A DNA stretch of 64,000 nt from Virgibacillus proomii (lineage in GTDB: Bacteria; Bacillota; Bacilli; Bacillales; Amphibacillaceae): assembly GCF_900162615.1 (NCBI RefSeq), contig NZ_FUFN01000010.1:1060149-1124148 (forward strand). Direction: 5' to 3'. The position numbers and the translations under genes are program-made. The notes below the pieces were generated by a model. It did not search any database, was not told the DNA's origin, and saw only the letters and a list, made by a program, of their open reading frames with translations. Every line of letters begins with the position of its first letter. Positions within the stretch are counted from its first letter, which is position 1. Below are positions 55,401 to 63,805 of this stretch, in pieces.

Positions 55401-56302
55401 AGTTTAATAGTCCGAAAAAAGATTCTAACGTAACGAAAAAAATCACCGATTTACAGCCGGGTAAGGATTATGTAGCAGAAGTCTATGTAGACAACTCCAG
55501 TGATGTGAAAGCAGGGATTCATGTAAGTGGAAGTGTTAAAGATGTATCGAATTATACGTATCGTAGTTTGCAAAAGAATTACGTCAAAGCAGATTCCCAT
55601 GCAACCAATGATGGATATGAAAGCAAAATGCAGCGGATACAAGTTCCATTTACTGCGAAAAAATCTTCCGCAAAGTTAATCTTAAGCCGTGAAGCAGGAA
55701 AAGGAATTACCAAATTTGATGATATCCGGATCGTGCAAAAAAGTCTTAACAATAAACCTTCAGTAACGGTATTTGAACAAGACTTCGAATCCGTCGTCCA
55801 AGGTATCTATCCATTTGTAGTTGGTAATACAGAAGGTGTGGAAGATAATCGTATTCATTTATCACAACTTCATGCCCCGTATACTCAAAAAGGGTGGGCT
55901 GGCAAAAAACTCGTGGATGATGTTATAGATGGTGAGTGGTCATTAAAAGTCAATACTGGTAATCGTGGTTTAGTATATCGGACACTCCCGCAGCATTTTC
56001 ATTTTGAACCAGGAAAAACGTATAAAATAACGTTTGATTACCAAACAACTGCAGACTCTTATCGTTTTATCTCAGGAGATAAAGAAATTGATGTGAAGGA
56101 CATTAATCAAGCCGAGGGGCTCCATGTAAATGAAAAGCTTCCAAATGCTTTAAACACCAAGACAGTAAGCTTTACAATCCAGGGATCTGATAACCAGCAA
56201 ACGTATATTGGTATTTTCAATGACGGAACCACTTTAGATGGTGATACGGGTGAAGGTACTTTTATCCTCGATAATTTGCGAGTAGAGACACTATTAAACT
56301 AG
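52445..56302 (+). CDS. Secreted endo-alpha-N-acetylgalactosaminidase (GH101)
   Basis: A 1285-residue exported enzyme that should release the core-1 disaccharide Gal-beta-1,3-GalNAc from serine/threonine of mucin-type glycoproteins. Residues 1-32 form a signal peptide with cleavage near VEA/EN. Residues about 75-240 form a lectin-like jelly roll (GVIYRVQDPSTYTYVGTGDG). Residues about 260-960 are the GH101 core, with the likely nucleophile D662 in FIYLDVWYQDQW and acid/base E688 in WRMTTEFGTAIANYATWQHW. GYANEGHDSGHPDYGDVGER and GVHINAQEAYPEA are further family blocks. Two C-terminal carbohydrate-binding-like modules follow (about 980-1130 and 1145-1285). There is no LPxTG anchor or S-layer domain, so it is probably released. 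GTG at 52445 follows GGGAGG. Confidence 0.9.
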   Translation: MNKQKRTSIFLIISMLLTTVLIHSALPKSVEAENSQTNFERELTSAAVDKSKEDKQASQLLKEIPIDISDKNLEEGDFKIIQGDGKLTSNDDGSVTYQVTSNQKNKIVYNNIPKIKNGIFEATISTDTDLHRFGVIYRVQDPSTYTYVGTGDGNDQYFSEVFGPTNKWTSMTSSVPLEANNTYQLRVKFIDDSASLYIDDKKIGSWTQPEGVDSPGLIGLEKSRGAANITISNIKIKEYVPPKPPHTEPVIETLRSDFMDVTIDEVYPRIITYDVDGKKMHGQETPVYGLKINSILYYPEVTFEKVSDNEAIYSLHVKDEYENINVLIKLSLRVNDNQVIYQMKEVNNKTDVSIETIEFADLNFISVHAGQKDAEAKLTNLSSDVTKPGDITVNVDSSMKNVGQKMEYYTAFLSTNELSAGVWSSSEVNGYRNLIATRYENENGHKAIGIGSNTLFYHRDFMDKPSSNTPTVKIVIAENINDDNRVDWQDAAIEYRDLLPKIEGAEDVNNTVGMRIAMNFGSHAQQPFLKTLDHVKKVALATDGLGQAVLLKGYANEGHDSGHPDYGDVGERMGGKEDLNTLINEGKKYNADFGVHINAQEAYPEANSFSEALINGPNAKGWGWLDQSYTIDKLRDLYTGSRAKRLDELKANVPGLAFIYLDVWYQDQWESNRVAEQFADRGWRMTTEFGTAIANYATWQHWATDKNYGGSTDKGINSEVLRFISNHQKDSWVLNWPEKGGTADHPLLGGFELAGFEGWQSDKNFDQFIKMTFDTNVPTKFLQKYYVTNWETVEGDPSKTNLEKEITLKDPSNGDIVKVTRKENARERVITLNDHVILDGHAYLFPWVEQDFENPTPDSTKLYHWNLEGGKTTWTLPDEYKNASKVYVYKLTDQGRSKKQKVDIKNNQITLQAEPATAYVVEAKQTKGIQVDEWSTNAHVSDTGFNTGTLKSKHTKVFGDKKAIQVKRTNQSGAPRNLSSGDYYLEFNSPKKDSNVTKKITDLQPGKDYVAEVYVDNSSDVKAGIHVSGSVKDVSNYTYRSLQKNYVKADSHATNDGYESKMQRIQVPFTAKKSSAKLILSREAGKGITKFDDIRIVQKSLNNKPSVTVFEQDFESVVQGIYPFVVGNTEGVEDNRIHLSQLHAPYTQKGWAGKKLVDDVIDGEWSLKVNTGNRGLVYRTLPQHFHFEPGKTYKITFDYQTTADSYRFISGDKEIDVKDINQAEGLHVNEKLPNALNTKTVSFTIQGSDNQQTYIGIFNDGTTLDGDTGEGTFILDNLRVETLLN

Positions 56303-56309
56303 AATTATA

Positions 56310-56354
56310 AACTAGCTCGAAACTGCATGCAGTTTTCGAGCTAGTTATATTTTG
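56310..56354 (+). terminator. Terminator after the GH101 gene
   Basis: AACTAGCTCGAAACTGC pairs with GCAGTTTTCGAGCTAGTT, followed by ATATTTT. Confidence 0.85.
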
Positions 56355-56600
56355 TCCCCTATGTAAGGGACTGTAAGACTCTCACTTCAAGATTTATAGA
56401 GGAAATGAAATGAGAGGTAACAGTCCATAAATGCGCAATTCGTTTGGGTTGACAGGACAAGAAAGACTGCAACAGCGGTACATCGCGGTTTTTCAAGGAC
56501 AAGAAAGGACAACAACAGCGATACTCTACACGAAGAAAAATATTTTTCTTTTTTAAGAAGAACAAAAGCGTAAGCGTTCGGTTATCGGTCTCTAATGGCA
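56355..56600 (+). repeat. Diverged repeat A module joined to a family C core
   Basis: CCCTATGTAAGGGACTGTAA and ATAAATGCGCAATTCGTTTG align with the start and middle of the repeat A module but lack its flanking halves. GACAGGACAAGAAAGACTGC and ACATCGCGGTTTTTCAAGGA follow, the family C core. The same composite occurs at about 50157-50315. Confidence 0.6.
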
Positions 56601-56704
56601 AGCCTTTCGCTCGCAAAAATTAGGACACTTCTAACTTAATTTAATTAACGCCTTTTAGAAATATGCACCTAAATAATTATTTAACATGTCTTTTATATAA
56701 TAAC

Positions 56705-57559
56705 TCAATTTTTCACATTATATGAAATCCCTTTCATTACTTTCCGGTAACGAGAAGGTGTTTTATTTGTCGTCCGCTTAAATGCCTGCGTGAAAAAAGA
56801 TTGTGATGAAAAGCCAGTAAAAGCTGCAATATGTGCTATGGAATAATCCGTTGTCTCCAATAGCAATTTTGCCTCTTTTATTCGAATACGATTTAAATAT
56901 TCAATTGGAGAAATCCCCATATCTTTTTTAAAGGTATGTGCTAAATAATATTTATTTATATGCCCAACACTAGCCAGTTTGTCTAGCGTAATTGGATCTC
57001 GGTAATTTTGATTCAGATAATACATGATAAAAGCAGAGATTTTATTCATATTTTGGGCTTCTGTTTTAGTGACGGTTAATTGTTTTTCGCGTGTAAGTTT
57101 AATAATTAGTATTTCAATGATGTTTTGACAGATGATCTCATAATTTTCCTTATGCCCCTGTATTTCTTCTAATAATCTTTTAAGATAAAATAGGATATTC
57201 TCGCGATCGGCTTGAAAAATATATAAACCAAGCTGTGAATTTTCATCATCTTCTTTACTAAAGGAAAGTCCCTCAATTCCTAAAGCAATATATTCTAAGG
57301 AATCGTGCTTATTCGACTTTTCTGTATGAACCACATTTGGATTAATAATAACTAAATCATTTTCTTTTATAGGAAGCTCGAGGTTGGAAAGTACAAATGA
57401 TCCTTTTCCTTTGACAATATAGAACAATTCAGAAAAATGGTGAGTATGTTGTGTACTGTGCCACCCTTTATCGTATTCCGAGTGTGTTATATAAAGCAGT
57501 TTAAATGGTGGCTTTTTGTTTATTGTATCTTTTACTTTATAAATTTCGTACGACATCAT
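56705..57559 (-). CDS. AraC-family transcriptional regulator
   Basis: A 284-residue regulator with an N-terminal cupin sensor domain (HTHHFSELFYIVKGKGSF, about residues 40-100) and a C-terminal double helix-turn-helix (LDKLASVGHINKYYLAHTFK and SIAHIAAFTGFSSQSFFTQA, residues 190-275). It lies between the GH101 gene and the divergent transporter operon, so it is the probable local activator, responding to a sugar. Two adjacent ATG codons follow AGGAGGGGG; either may start the protein. Confidence 0.88.
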   Translation of the reverse strand: MMSYEIYKVKDTINKKPPFKLLYITHSEYDKGWHSTQHTHHFSELFYIVKGKGSFVLSNLELPIKENDLVIINPNVVHTEKSNKHDSLEYIALGIEGLSFSKEDDENSQLGLYIFQADRENILFYLKRLLEEIQGHKENYEIICQNIIEILIIKLTREKQLTVTKTEAQNMNKISAFIMYYLNQNYRDPITLDKLASVGHINKYYLAHTFKKDMGISPIEYLNRIRIKEAKLLLETTDYSIAHIAAFTGFSSQSFFTQAFKRTTNKTPSRYRKVMKGISYNVKN

Positions 57560-57934
57560 TTCCCCCTCCTTTTAACAAGCACTCAAAAGAATTTCTAAGT
57601 GCTATTTCTAAAACAACATCCAACTGATCCATTATCCTAAGCGGGCAAGCTAACACACAGTAGTTTATGGGGAATTTTGAACATATTCTAATAGTTTAAC
57701 CCGACTGCAGTCGATTGGGTACCCTATACCTACTTTCTATTAAACGATAATTTAACTAGAAATGGAAGGGCTTTACTAATTGAAAGCACGTGGTTTTGGA
57801 AAAATTTTATAGGAGTTCTTCTAAATAGCAATATTCCTAAAAAACTTAACAAGATGTTTATTGTGAAAGCGTTTTACAATAGATAGAATAGTAGTTAGCA
57901 AGGAATTTAATAAAAAGCTAAGGAGGCTTTATTA
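57560..57934. promoter_or_regulatory. Divergent promoter region, AraC gene / sugar ABC operon, with cre-like promoter at 57861-57889
   Basis: TTGTGA (57861-57866) and TAGAAT (57884-57889) are 17 bases apart, and TTGTGAAAGCGTTTTACAA (57861-57879) covers the -35 and spacer. This is a near-palindromic catabolite-type site almost identical to that before GH101. An AraC site is expected but not identified. Confidence 0.65.
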
Positions 57935-59281
57935 ATGAAACGGATAAAATGGTTGCTCAGTTTATCACTAATTTTGGTAATTTTTAGTTTAGCGGCTTGT
58001 TCTGACGGTGGAAAAGAAGAAAAATCATCTGATAGTGATGGAGAAGGAAAAACGACCCTTCAAGTAGCAGCTTTAGAGTCTGCTTATGGAGCGGATATAT
58101 GGAAAGATATTGCCAAATCATATGAAAAAGTGAATCCTGATGTGAAAGTAGAATTAATGATTGAAAAAAACCTGGAAGAAGTAGTTCGTCCGAATATGCA
58201 GGCTGGTAAATATCCAGATGTTATGCTATTAGCAACAAACCGGGAAGAAGCTCTAACTGAAACGCTAATTAAAGAAAATGGGTTAGAAGATATAACCGAT
58301 GTATTAGATATGAAGGTTCCAGGAGAAAAAAACGCTGTAAAAGATAAATTATTGGATGGTTTTACCGACACATTGGCTACAAATCCGTATAATGATGGAA
58401 AAATGTATCTAGCTCCGATGTTTTATAGTCCTACAGGTTTATTCTACAATGCAGGGTTATTTGCGGAAAAAGGTTGGGAAGTTCCAACAACATGGGATGA
58501 CATGTGGAAATTAGGAGACAAAGCAAAAGAAGAAGGAATCTCTCTTTTTACGTATCCAACTAGTAATTATTTTGATACCTTAATTGGTTCTATGCTTTAT
58601 GCTGCTGGAGGACCTGATTTTTATAGTTCTGCAATGACTTATAAAGACGGAATTTGGGAAACAGAAGAAGCCACACTAGTTTTGAAAACGGTTGAAAAAA
58701 TGGCTGACTATGTTCATCCGAATACAGTAGCGAATGCAAATCCTAATGACTTTACAAAAAACCAACAGCTGATATTGGATAATAAAGCCCTTTTTATGCC
58801 AAATGGCAACTGGGTAGTAGATGAGATGAAGGAAGCACCAAGATCCGAAAACTTTGATTGGGGGATGACCTCCGTTCCAGCGTTTGAAGAAGATGGTGAT
58901 CGTTATGCATTTACTTTCTTTGAACAGATTTGGATTCCAAAAGAAGCCAAGAATAAAGAAGCCGCAAAAGATTTTATTGCATACATGTATTCTGATGAGG
59001 CAGCCGATATTTTCTTAGAGGCTGGAGCAGTCCAACCAATAAAGGATATTACGGAAAAACTGGAAGGACAAAAGCAGATGTTTTATAGCATTTACGAAGA
59101 AGATAATGTCTTGCCTGCAATGGGTACCTTCGCTTCAACGAAACCAGTACCAGGAGCCAATATGGGAGAGACATTATATGGAACGATTGACAGTGTAATA
59201 AGTGGAAAAACAATGTATAAAGAATGGCAGGATAAAATCGAAGAAGTTAGTGATAAGTTAAGAGAAGCAATGAAACAATAA
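57935..59281 (+). CDS. Sugar ABC transporter substrate-binding lipoprotein
   Basis: A 448-residue extracellular lipoprotein of the family 1 sugar-binding type. The signal peptide ends in a lipobox, SLAAC, with C22 as the lipidated cysteine, followed by an acidic/Ser-rich linker. The mature part has the usual two-lobed pattern (MLLATNREEALTETL, GLFYNAGLFAEKGWEVPTTW, PNGNWVVDEM). Next to GH112 and GH101 genes, Gal-beta-1,3-GalNAc (galacto-N-biose) is the likely ligand, as for the bifidobacterial GL-BP. AAGGAGG precedes the ATG. A 550-bp repeat region separates it from its permeases. Confidence 0.9.
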   Translation: MKRIKWLLSLSLILVIFSLAACSDGGKEEKSSDSDGEGKTTLQVAALESAYGADIWKDIAKSYEKVNPDVKVELMIEKNLEEVVRPNMQAGKYPDVMLLATNREEALTETLIKENGLEDITDVLDMKVPGEKNAVKDKLLDGFTDTLATNPYNDGKMYLAPMFYSPTGLFYNAGLFAEKGWEVPTTWDDMWKLGDKAKEEGISLFTYPTSNYFDTLIGSMLYAAGGPDFYSSAMTYKDGIWETEEATLVLKTVEKMADYVHPNTVANANPNDFTKNQQLILDNKALFMPNGNWVVDEMKEAPRSENFDWGMTSVPAFEEDGDRYAFTFFEQIWIPKEAKNKEAAKDFIAYMYSDEAADIFLEAGAVQPIKDITEKLEGQKQMFYSIYEEDNVLPAMGTFASTKPVPGANMGETLYGTIDSVISGKTMYKEWQDKIEEVSDKLREAMKQ

Positions 59282-59451
59282 AGATCTTTGTATGAGGCTG
59301 TTAATTAGGTTAAATGAGAAGCAGTTAGGAAGAGAATGAAAGCGGAATCTGAGTATCCAAACCAAATTCAAAAGTTCATCATTACACAGAATTAACTGAG
59401 TTTCAGTGACGAATGAAGGTGGTTGTCTTTTCCTTACTGCTCTTTTCCTTT

Positions 59452-59810
59452 TAGAGGTTGTGCAAAAAACACGTGACATCGAATTTTTTCGGATGTTAGA
59501 ACATATAAAATTTTCGCGCTCTAAGTTCATTTAATATAGTTACGAATTTTTAGTTCTACGTATACTGCAACTAGGCTATCGTTTACGCTATGCTTGTCGC
59601 TAGCTACGTTTTCTTTATTGGTATGCTTCTTTGTTTCTTGAAAAATAAAACGTTTTTCCTACATGGGAATGAGTTTCAAAAAAGCTACACTAGTGTCATG
59701 TTTCCATCCTGCAAAACTTCGCCGGATAGGGAGTGCTAGTATTGGCGATTAAACAAGATGCCTGAGACTTTAGCTGACTTTGGATCTTCTTATTCCCTTT
59801 TTGAACGCGC
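59452..59810 (-). repeat. Repeat family B, reverse copy, inside the ABC operon
   Basis: Reverse complement of blocks in 34119-34527: CTAGCTACGTTTTCTTTATT, AAATTTTCGCGCTCTAAGTT, and TTTTTGAACGCGC at the right end. It occupies most of the space between the binding-protein gene and the first permease. No T-rich terminator hairpin is evident, so read-through is possible. 59282-59451 holds no gene. Confidence 0.72.
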
Positions 59811-59834
59811 ACGTTAACTAAAAGAGGTGAGAAA

Positions 59835-60725
59835 ATGAGTAAAACAAAGTCAAGAGGGTTATTTATTGCCTTATGTGTTAGTCCTGCACTTATTCTACTT
59901 TTTGTTTTTATGTTTTTACCAACGATAGAGGTATTTCGCATGTCCTTTTATCAATGGGGAGGCTTTTCCAATACAAAACAATTTGTCGGATTAGATAACT
60001 TTAAATTATTGTGGAATGATATGAATTTCATTCGTGCATTTCAGAATTCGGTATTCTTAATTGTAATTGTAGCCATCGTAACATTTACTTTTGCCATCTT
60101 TTTTGCTGCTATCTTAACAAAAGAGCGGGTAAAGGGAGGTAACTTTTTTCGGATTATCTTTTATATACCAAATATTTTATCTATTGTAGTTATTGCTGGG
60201 ATATTCTCAGCTGTTTATGATCCTTCCAATGGATTATTAAACAGTATCCTCGGTTTGTTCAGCCTGGATAAGTTGCAACAAATGTGGTTAGGTGATCAGA
60301 AAATCGTTATATACAGCTTAGCAGCTGCTTTAGTATGGCAAGCAATTGGTTATTATATGGTGATGTATATGTCGAGCATGGCTGCAATACCGCCAAGTTT
60401 TTACGAAGCGGCTTCTCTTGAAGGAGCAAGCAAATTTAAACAGTTTACAAGCATTACATTACCTTTAGTTTGGAATAACATCCGGACAACACTGACCTTT
60501 TTTATCATTAGTACAATTAATCTAAGCTTTTTATTAGTGAAAGCAATGACAGGCGGAGGACCTGACGGATCAACGGAAGTATTCCTTTCCTACATGTATG
60601 ATCAGGCATATGGGAACTCTACCTTTGGTTACGGCATGGCCATCGGTGTAATTGTGTTTTTATTTTCATTCTTGTTAGCAGCTATAGTCAGTCACATTAC
60701 AAAACGTGACGTTTTAGAGTACTAA
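59835..60725 (+). CDS. Sugar ABC transporter permease (MalF/UgpA type)
   Basis: A 296-residue inner-membrane permease with six hydrophobic segments. The cytoplasmic EAA loop that contacts the ATPase is FYEAASLEGASKFKQFTSIT. GAGGTGAGAAA precedes the ATG. It is 17 bases before the second permease. No ATPase gene is in this operon as far as the window shows; a shared MsmX-type ATPase elsewhere is likely, as in Bacillus. Confidence 0.92.
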   Translation: MSKTKSRGLFIALCVSPALILLFVFMFLPTIEVFRMSFYQWGGFSNTKQFVGLDNFKLLWNDMNFIRAFQNSVFLIVIVAIVTFTFAIFFAAILTKERVKGGNFFRIIFYIPNILSIVVIAGIFSAVYDPSNGLLNSILGLFSLDKLQQMWLGDQKIVIYSLAAALVWQAIGYYMVMYMSSMAAIPPSFYEAASLEGASKFKQFTSITLPLVWNNIRTTLTFFIISTINLSFLLVKAMTGGGPDGSTEVFLSYMYDQAYGNSTFGYGMAIGVIVFLFSFLLAAIVSHITKRDVLEY

Positions 60726-60742
60726 GGAGGTTCGAAAGGTCC

Positions 60743-61624
60743 ATGAGAAAGTCTAACCGGTTAAGTACTGATACCCTTATTAAACTATTTATCTACGTAG
60801 CTTTAATAACGTTAGCTATTTCTATTATTGTACCAGTTGCTTGGGTGTTTTTAGCTTCAATTAAACAAAATAAGGAGTTTTATGGTAGTCCGTGGTCTCT
60901 TCCAGAAGGGATTCATTTTCAAAATTTTATCGAAGCTTTTCGTGAAGCTCAAATGGGAGAGTATCTATTTAATTCAATGATGGTTACAGCACTGGCATTA
61001 ATCATTTTATTGGTTGTAGCTTTACCAGCCGCTTACGTATTATCAAGATTTAATTTTAAAGGCAATCGACTATTGAATTCTATTGTTAAAGCAGGCTTAT
61101 TTATAAATGTCAGCTATGTTGCGGTACCTATTTTTTTAATGTTGTTGGATTGGGATACGAGTTTAAATACAATTTTTGGTCAAGAGTTTTTATTGAATAA
61201 CCGGTTTATGCTCGCCCTTATTTATGCTTCAACAGCTTTACCATTTACGATTTATTTATTGTCGAGTTATTTTAAAACATTGCCATCTGATTTTGAAGAA
61301 GCTGCTAGTATCGATGGTGCAGGATATTATCGGACCATGTTTTCGGTTATGTTTCCAATGGCAGCTCCAAGTATTGTGATTGTTATTTTATTTAATTTTT
61401 TGCTGTTTTGGAATGAATATATCCTGGCATTAACATTAATGCCGGCAAAGAATCAAACATTACCAGTCGGTTTATTAAACTTAATGGCAGCAGAAAGAGC
61501 TGCTGTTAATTACGGACCTTTATATGCGGGAATGGTGATCGTAATGTTGCCTACATTAATCCTCTATATATTGGTGCAAAAGCGTTTAACAGAAGGTATG
61601 ACAGTAGGTGGAGTGAAAGGTTAG
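60743..61624 (+). CDS. Sugar ABC transporter permease (MalG/UgpE type)
   Basis: A 293-residue permease with six membrane helices and the EAA loop DFEEAASIDGAGYYRTMFSV. TAAGGAGGTTCGAAAGGTCC precedes the ATG. It is the partner of the preceding permease, and its stop is nine bases from the likely GH112 start. Confidence 0.92.
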   Translation: MRKSNRLSTDTLIKLFIYVALITLAISIIVPVAWVFLASIKQNKEFYGSPWSLPEGIHFQNFIEAFREAQMGEYLFNSMMVTALALIILLVVALPAAYVLSRFNFKGNRLLNSIVKAGLFINVSYVAVPIFLMLLDWDTSLNTIFGQEFLLNNRFMLALIYASTALPFTIYLLSSYFKTLPSDFEEAASIDGAGYYRTMFSVMFPMAAPSIVIVILFNFLLFWNEYILALTLMPAKNQTLPVGLLNLMAAERAAVNYGPLYAGMVIVMLPTLILYILVQKRLTEGMTVGGVKG

Positions 61625-61633
61625 GTGTTAGAT

Positions 61634-63805
61634 ATGAAAAAAACAGCAGGAAGAGTTACATTGCCTAGTCAGCAAAATTTTCTAAAAGAGACAAAAGAAT
61701 TAATGAAACGATGGGGTGCAGACGCAATTCGTGACAGTGATGGTACGAAGCTTGATGAGGAGATTAAGCAATTAGATGCAAAAATATATACGACTTACTT
61801 TGTTGCCCGTAATCATAATGACTTCGCTATAAAGCATCCGGAAGAAAGACAGCAAATCTATTTAATGTCACAATATAATACAGCTATAAGTACAACGATT
61901 GAAATTGATTTTCTAAAAGGATACTTTACAGAGCAAATAGAACCAGATTATATTCACGATCCGAAAGTTTGGTGGGAAGTGATTGACCGTACCACGGGAG
62001 AAGTTGTTTCACCAGATCATTGGAGTGTTAATCAAACAGCAAATACACTAACCATTACGGAAGCTAAACAGTGGCATGAATATACCGTATCCTTTTTAGT
62101 ATATATGAAGTGGGATCCAACACATATGTATAATCATATAACAAATGATTGGGGAGATACACCACACGATATTCCATTTGATGTACGACAGCCTCATGCT
62201 AACCAATATGTCAAGGAGTATTTACGAAAGTGGTTAAAGGATAATCCGGAAACAGATGTTGTACGATTTACAACCTTTTTTTACCATTTTACACTTATCT
62301 TTAATCATCTTGGTAAGGAAAAGTTTGTTGATTGGTTCGGTTATGGAGCAAGTGTTTCGGTAGCTGCACTCGAAGCTTTTGAAAAAGAAAAAGGCTATCG
62401 TCTAAGACCAGAAGATATTGTGGATGAAGGGTACTATAACTCTACTTTCCGTGTCCCATCACAAGCCTACTTGGATTACCTTGATTTTATTCAGCAGTTT
62501 GTTGCAAAAGAAGTGAAAGAATTGGTAGATATTGTTCACGAGCATGATAAAGAGGCGATGATGTTTTTAGGTGACAATTGGATAGGAACAGAGCCGTATG
62601 GAAAGTATTTCAAACATATTGGTATGGATGCAGTAGTCGGCAGTGTAGGTGATGGTACTACGTTACGAATTATTTCAGACATTCCAGGTGTGAAGTATAC
62701 AGAAGGAAGATTTTTGCCTTACTTTTTCCCGGATACTTTTTATGAAGGAAATGACCCGGTTATAGAAGCAAACGAAAATTGGCTGACTGCAAGAAGGGCC
62801 TTCATGCGTAAACCTTTGGATCGAATTGGTTACGGCGGCTATCTTAGCCTTGCATACAAGTTTCCGAAGTTCGTTGATTATGTAGAAAAAGTTACGGATG
62901 AGTTTCGAGATATATATGACAAAATAAATGGTATTAAGCCTTATACCGGTTTAAAAGTAGCTATTTTAAATGCGTGGGGAAAATTAAGAACATGGCAAAC
63001 GCATATTGTAGCTCATGGGAAATGGTATAAACAAGCGTATTCTTATCATGGAGTTTTAGAAGCGCTTAGCGGATCTGCTGTCGATGTGTCTTTTATTAGT
63101 TTTGATGAAGTAATTAACAATGGTATTCCAAGGGATATAGATGTCATTATTAATGCCGGTAATGCAGATACGGCATTCTCGGGTGGAGTTTGGTGGAAAA
63201 ATGAGAAGTTAACTACTATCTTACGTGAATGGGTTTATAATGGCGGCGGCTTTATCGGGATTGGCGATCCGAGCGCATATCACTATCAAGGCAAGTTTTA
63301 TCAGCTTGCAAATGTATTAGGAGTTGATAAAGAATTAGGATTTAGTTTATCGACCAATAAATATTTCACGGAAACGAAAGAGGAACATTTTATTGCTGCG
63401 GACGCAACGAACTTTGATTTTGGAGAAAGTATGGAGAATGTTTATGTTTTAACGGAAAATACGGAAATCATTGAGTACTCGAATGGTGGGGTTCATTTGT
63501 CTAGTTCGCCATTTGGTAAAGGTAGAGGGATTTATATTGCTGGTCTACCATATAGTCACGAAAATACGAGGTTATTATTGCGGGCTATGTACTATGCAGC
63601 TCATAAGGAAAAAGAAATGAAAAAATGGTTTGTCTCTAATGTTCATTGTGAGGTCCATGCATATCCGGAAATTAATAAGTATGCCGTAATTAATAATTCG
63701 ATGGAAAGACAGGTAACAGATGTCTACAATGGTGCCGGAAAAAAACATAACGTCACGCTAGAAGCTAGTGAAATTTTATGGGAGGATTATTCTCATGAAG
63801 GATAA
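61634..63805 (+). CDS. 1,3-beta-galactosyl-N-acetylhexosamine phosphorylase (GH112)
   Basis: A 723-residue cytoplasmic phosphorylase that splits galacto-N-biose or lacto-N-biose with phosphate to galactose-1-phosphate and GalNAc or GlcNAc. The N-terminus (GRVTLPSQQNFLKETKELMK) and the catalytic region AMMFLGDNWIGTEPYGKYF are diagnostic; D314, counted from this ATG, is the likely acid. The conserved SDIPGVKYTEGRFLPYFFPD follows. ATG at 61634 lies seven bases after AGGTG; a GTG at 61625 in the same frame is an alternative. The preference between GNB and LNB cannot be read from sequence, but GH101 in the same locus favours GNB. Confidence 0.92.
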   Translation: MKKTAGRVTLPSQQNFLKETKELMKRWGADAIRDSDGTKLDEEIKQLDAKIYTTYFVARNHNDFAIKHPEERQQIYLMSQYNTAISTTIEIDFLKGYFTEQIEPDYIHDPKVWWEVIDRTTGEVVSPDHWSVNQTANTLTITEAKQWHEYTVSFLVYMKWDPTHMYNHITNDWGDTPHDIPFDVRQPHANQYVKEYLRKWLKDNPETDVVRFTTFFYHFTLIFNHLGKEKFVDWFGYGASVSVAALEAFEKEKGYRLRPEDIVDEGYYNSTFRVPSQAYLDYLDFIQQFVAKEVKELVDIVHEHDKEAMMFLGDNWIGTEPYGKYFKHIGMDAVVGSVGDGTTLRIISDIPGVKYTEGRFLPYFFPDTFYEGNDPVIEANENWLTARRAFMRKPLDRIGYGGYLSLAYKFPKFVDYVEKVTDEFRDIYDKINGIKPYTGLKVAILNAWGKLRTWQTHIVAHGKWYKQAYSYHGVLEALSGSAVDVSFISFDEVINNGIPRDIDVIINAGNADTAFSGGVWWKNEKLTTILREWVYNGGGFIGIGDPSAYHYQGKFYQLANVLGVDKELGFSLSTNKYFTETKEEHFIAADATNFDFGESMENVYVLTENTEIIEYSNGGVHLSSSPFGKGRGIYIAGLPYSHENTRLLLRAMYYAAHKEKEMKKWFVSNVHCEVHAYPEINKYAVINNSMERQVTDVYNGAGKKHNVTLEASEILWEDYSHEG

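Noticed and set aside
57935..61624. Search for an ABC ATPase gene in the sugar transporter operon
   Set aside because: No Walker A/B or LSGGQ-type frame exists between 57.9 and 64 kb, so the ATPase must be encoded elsewhere.
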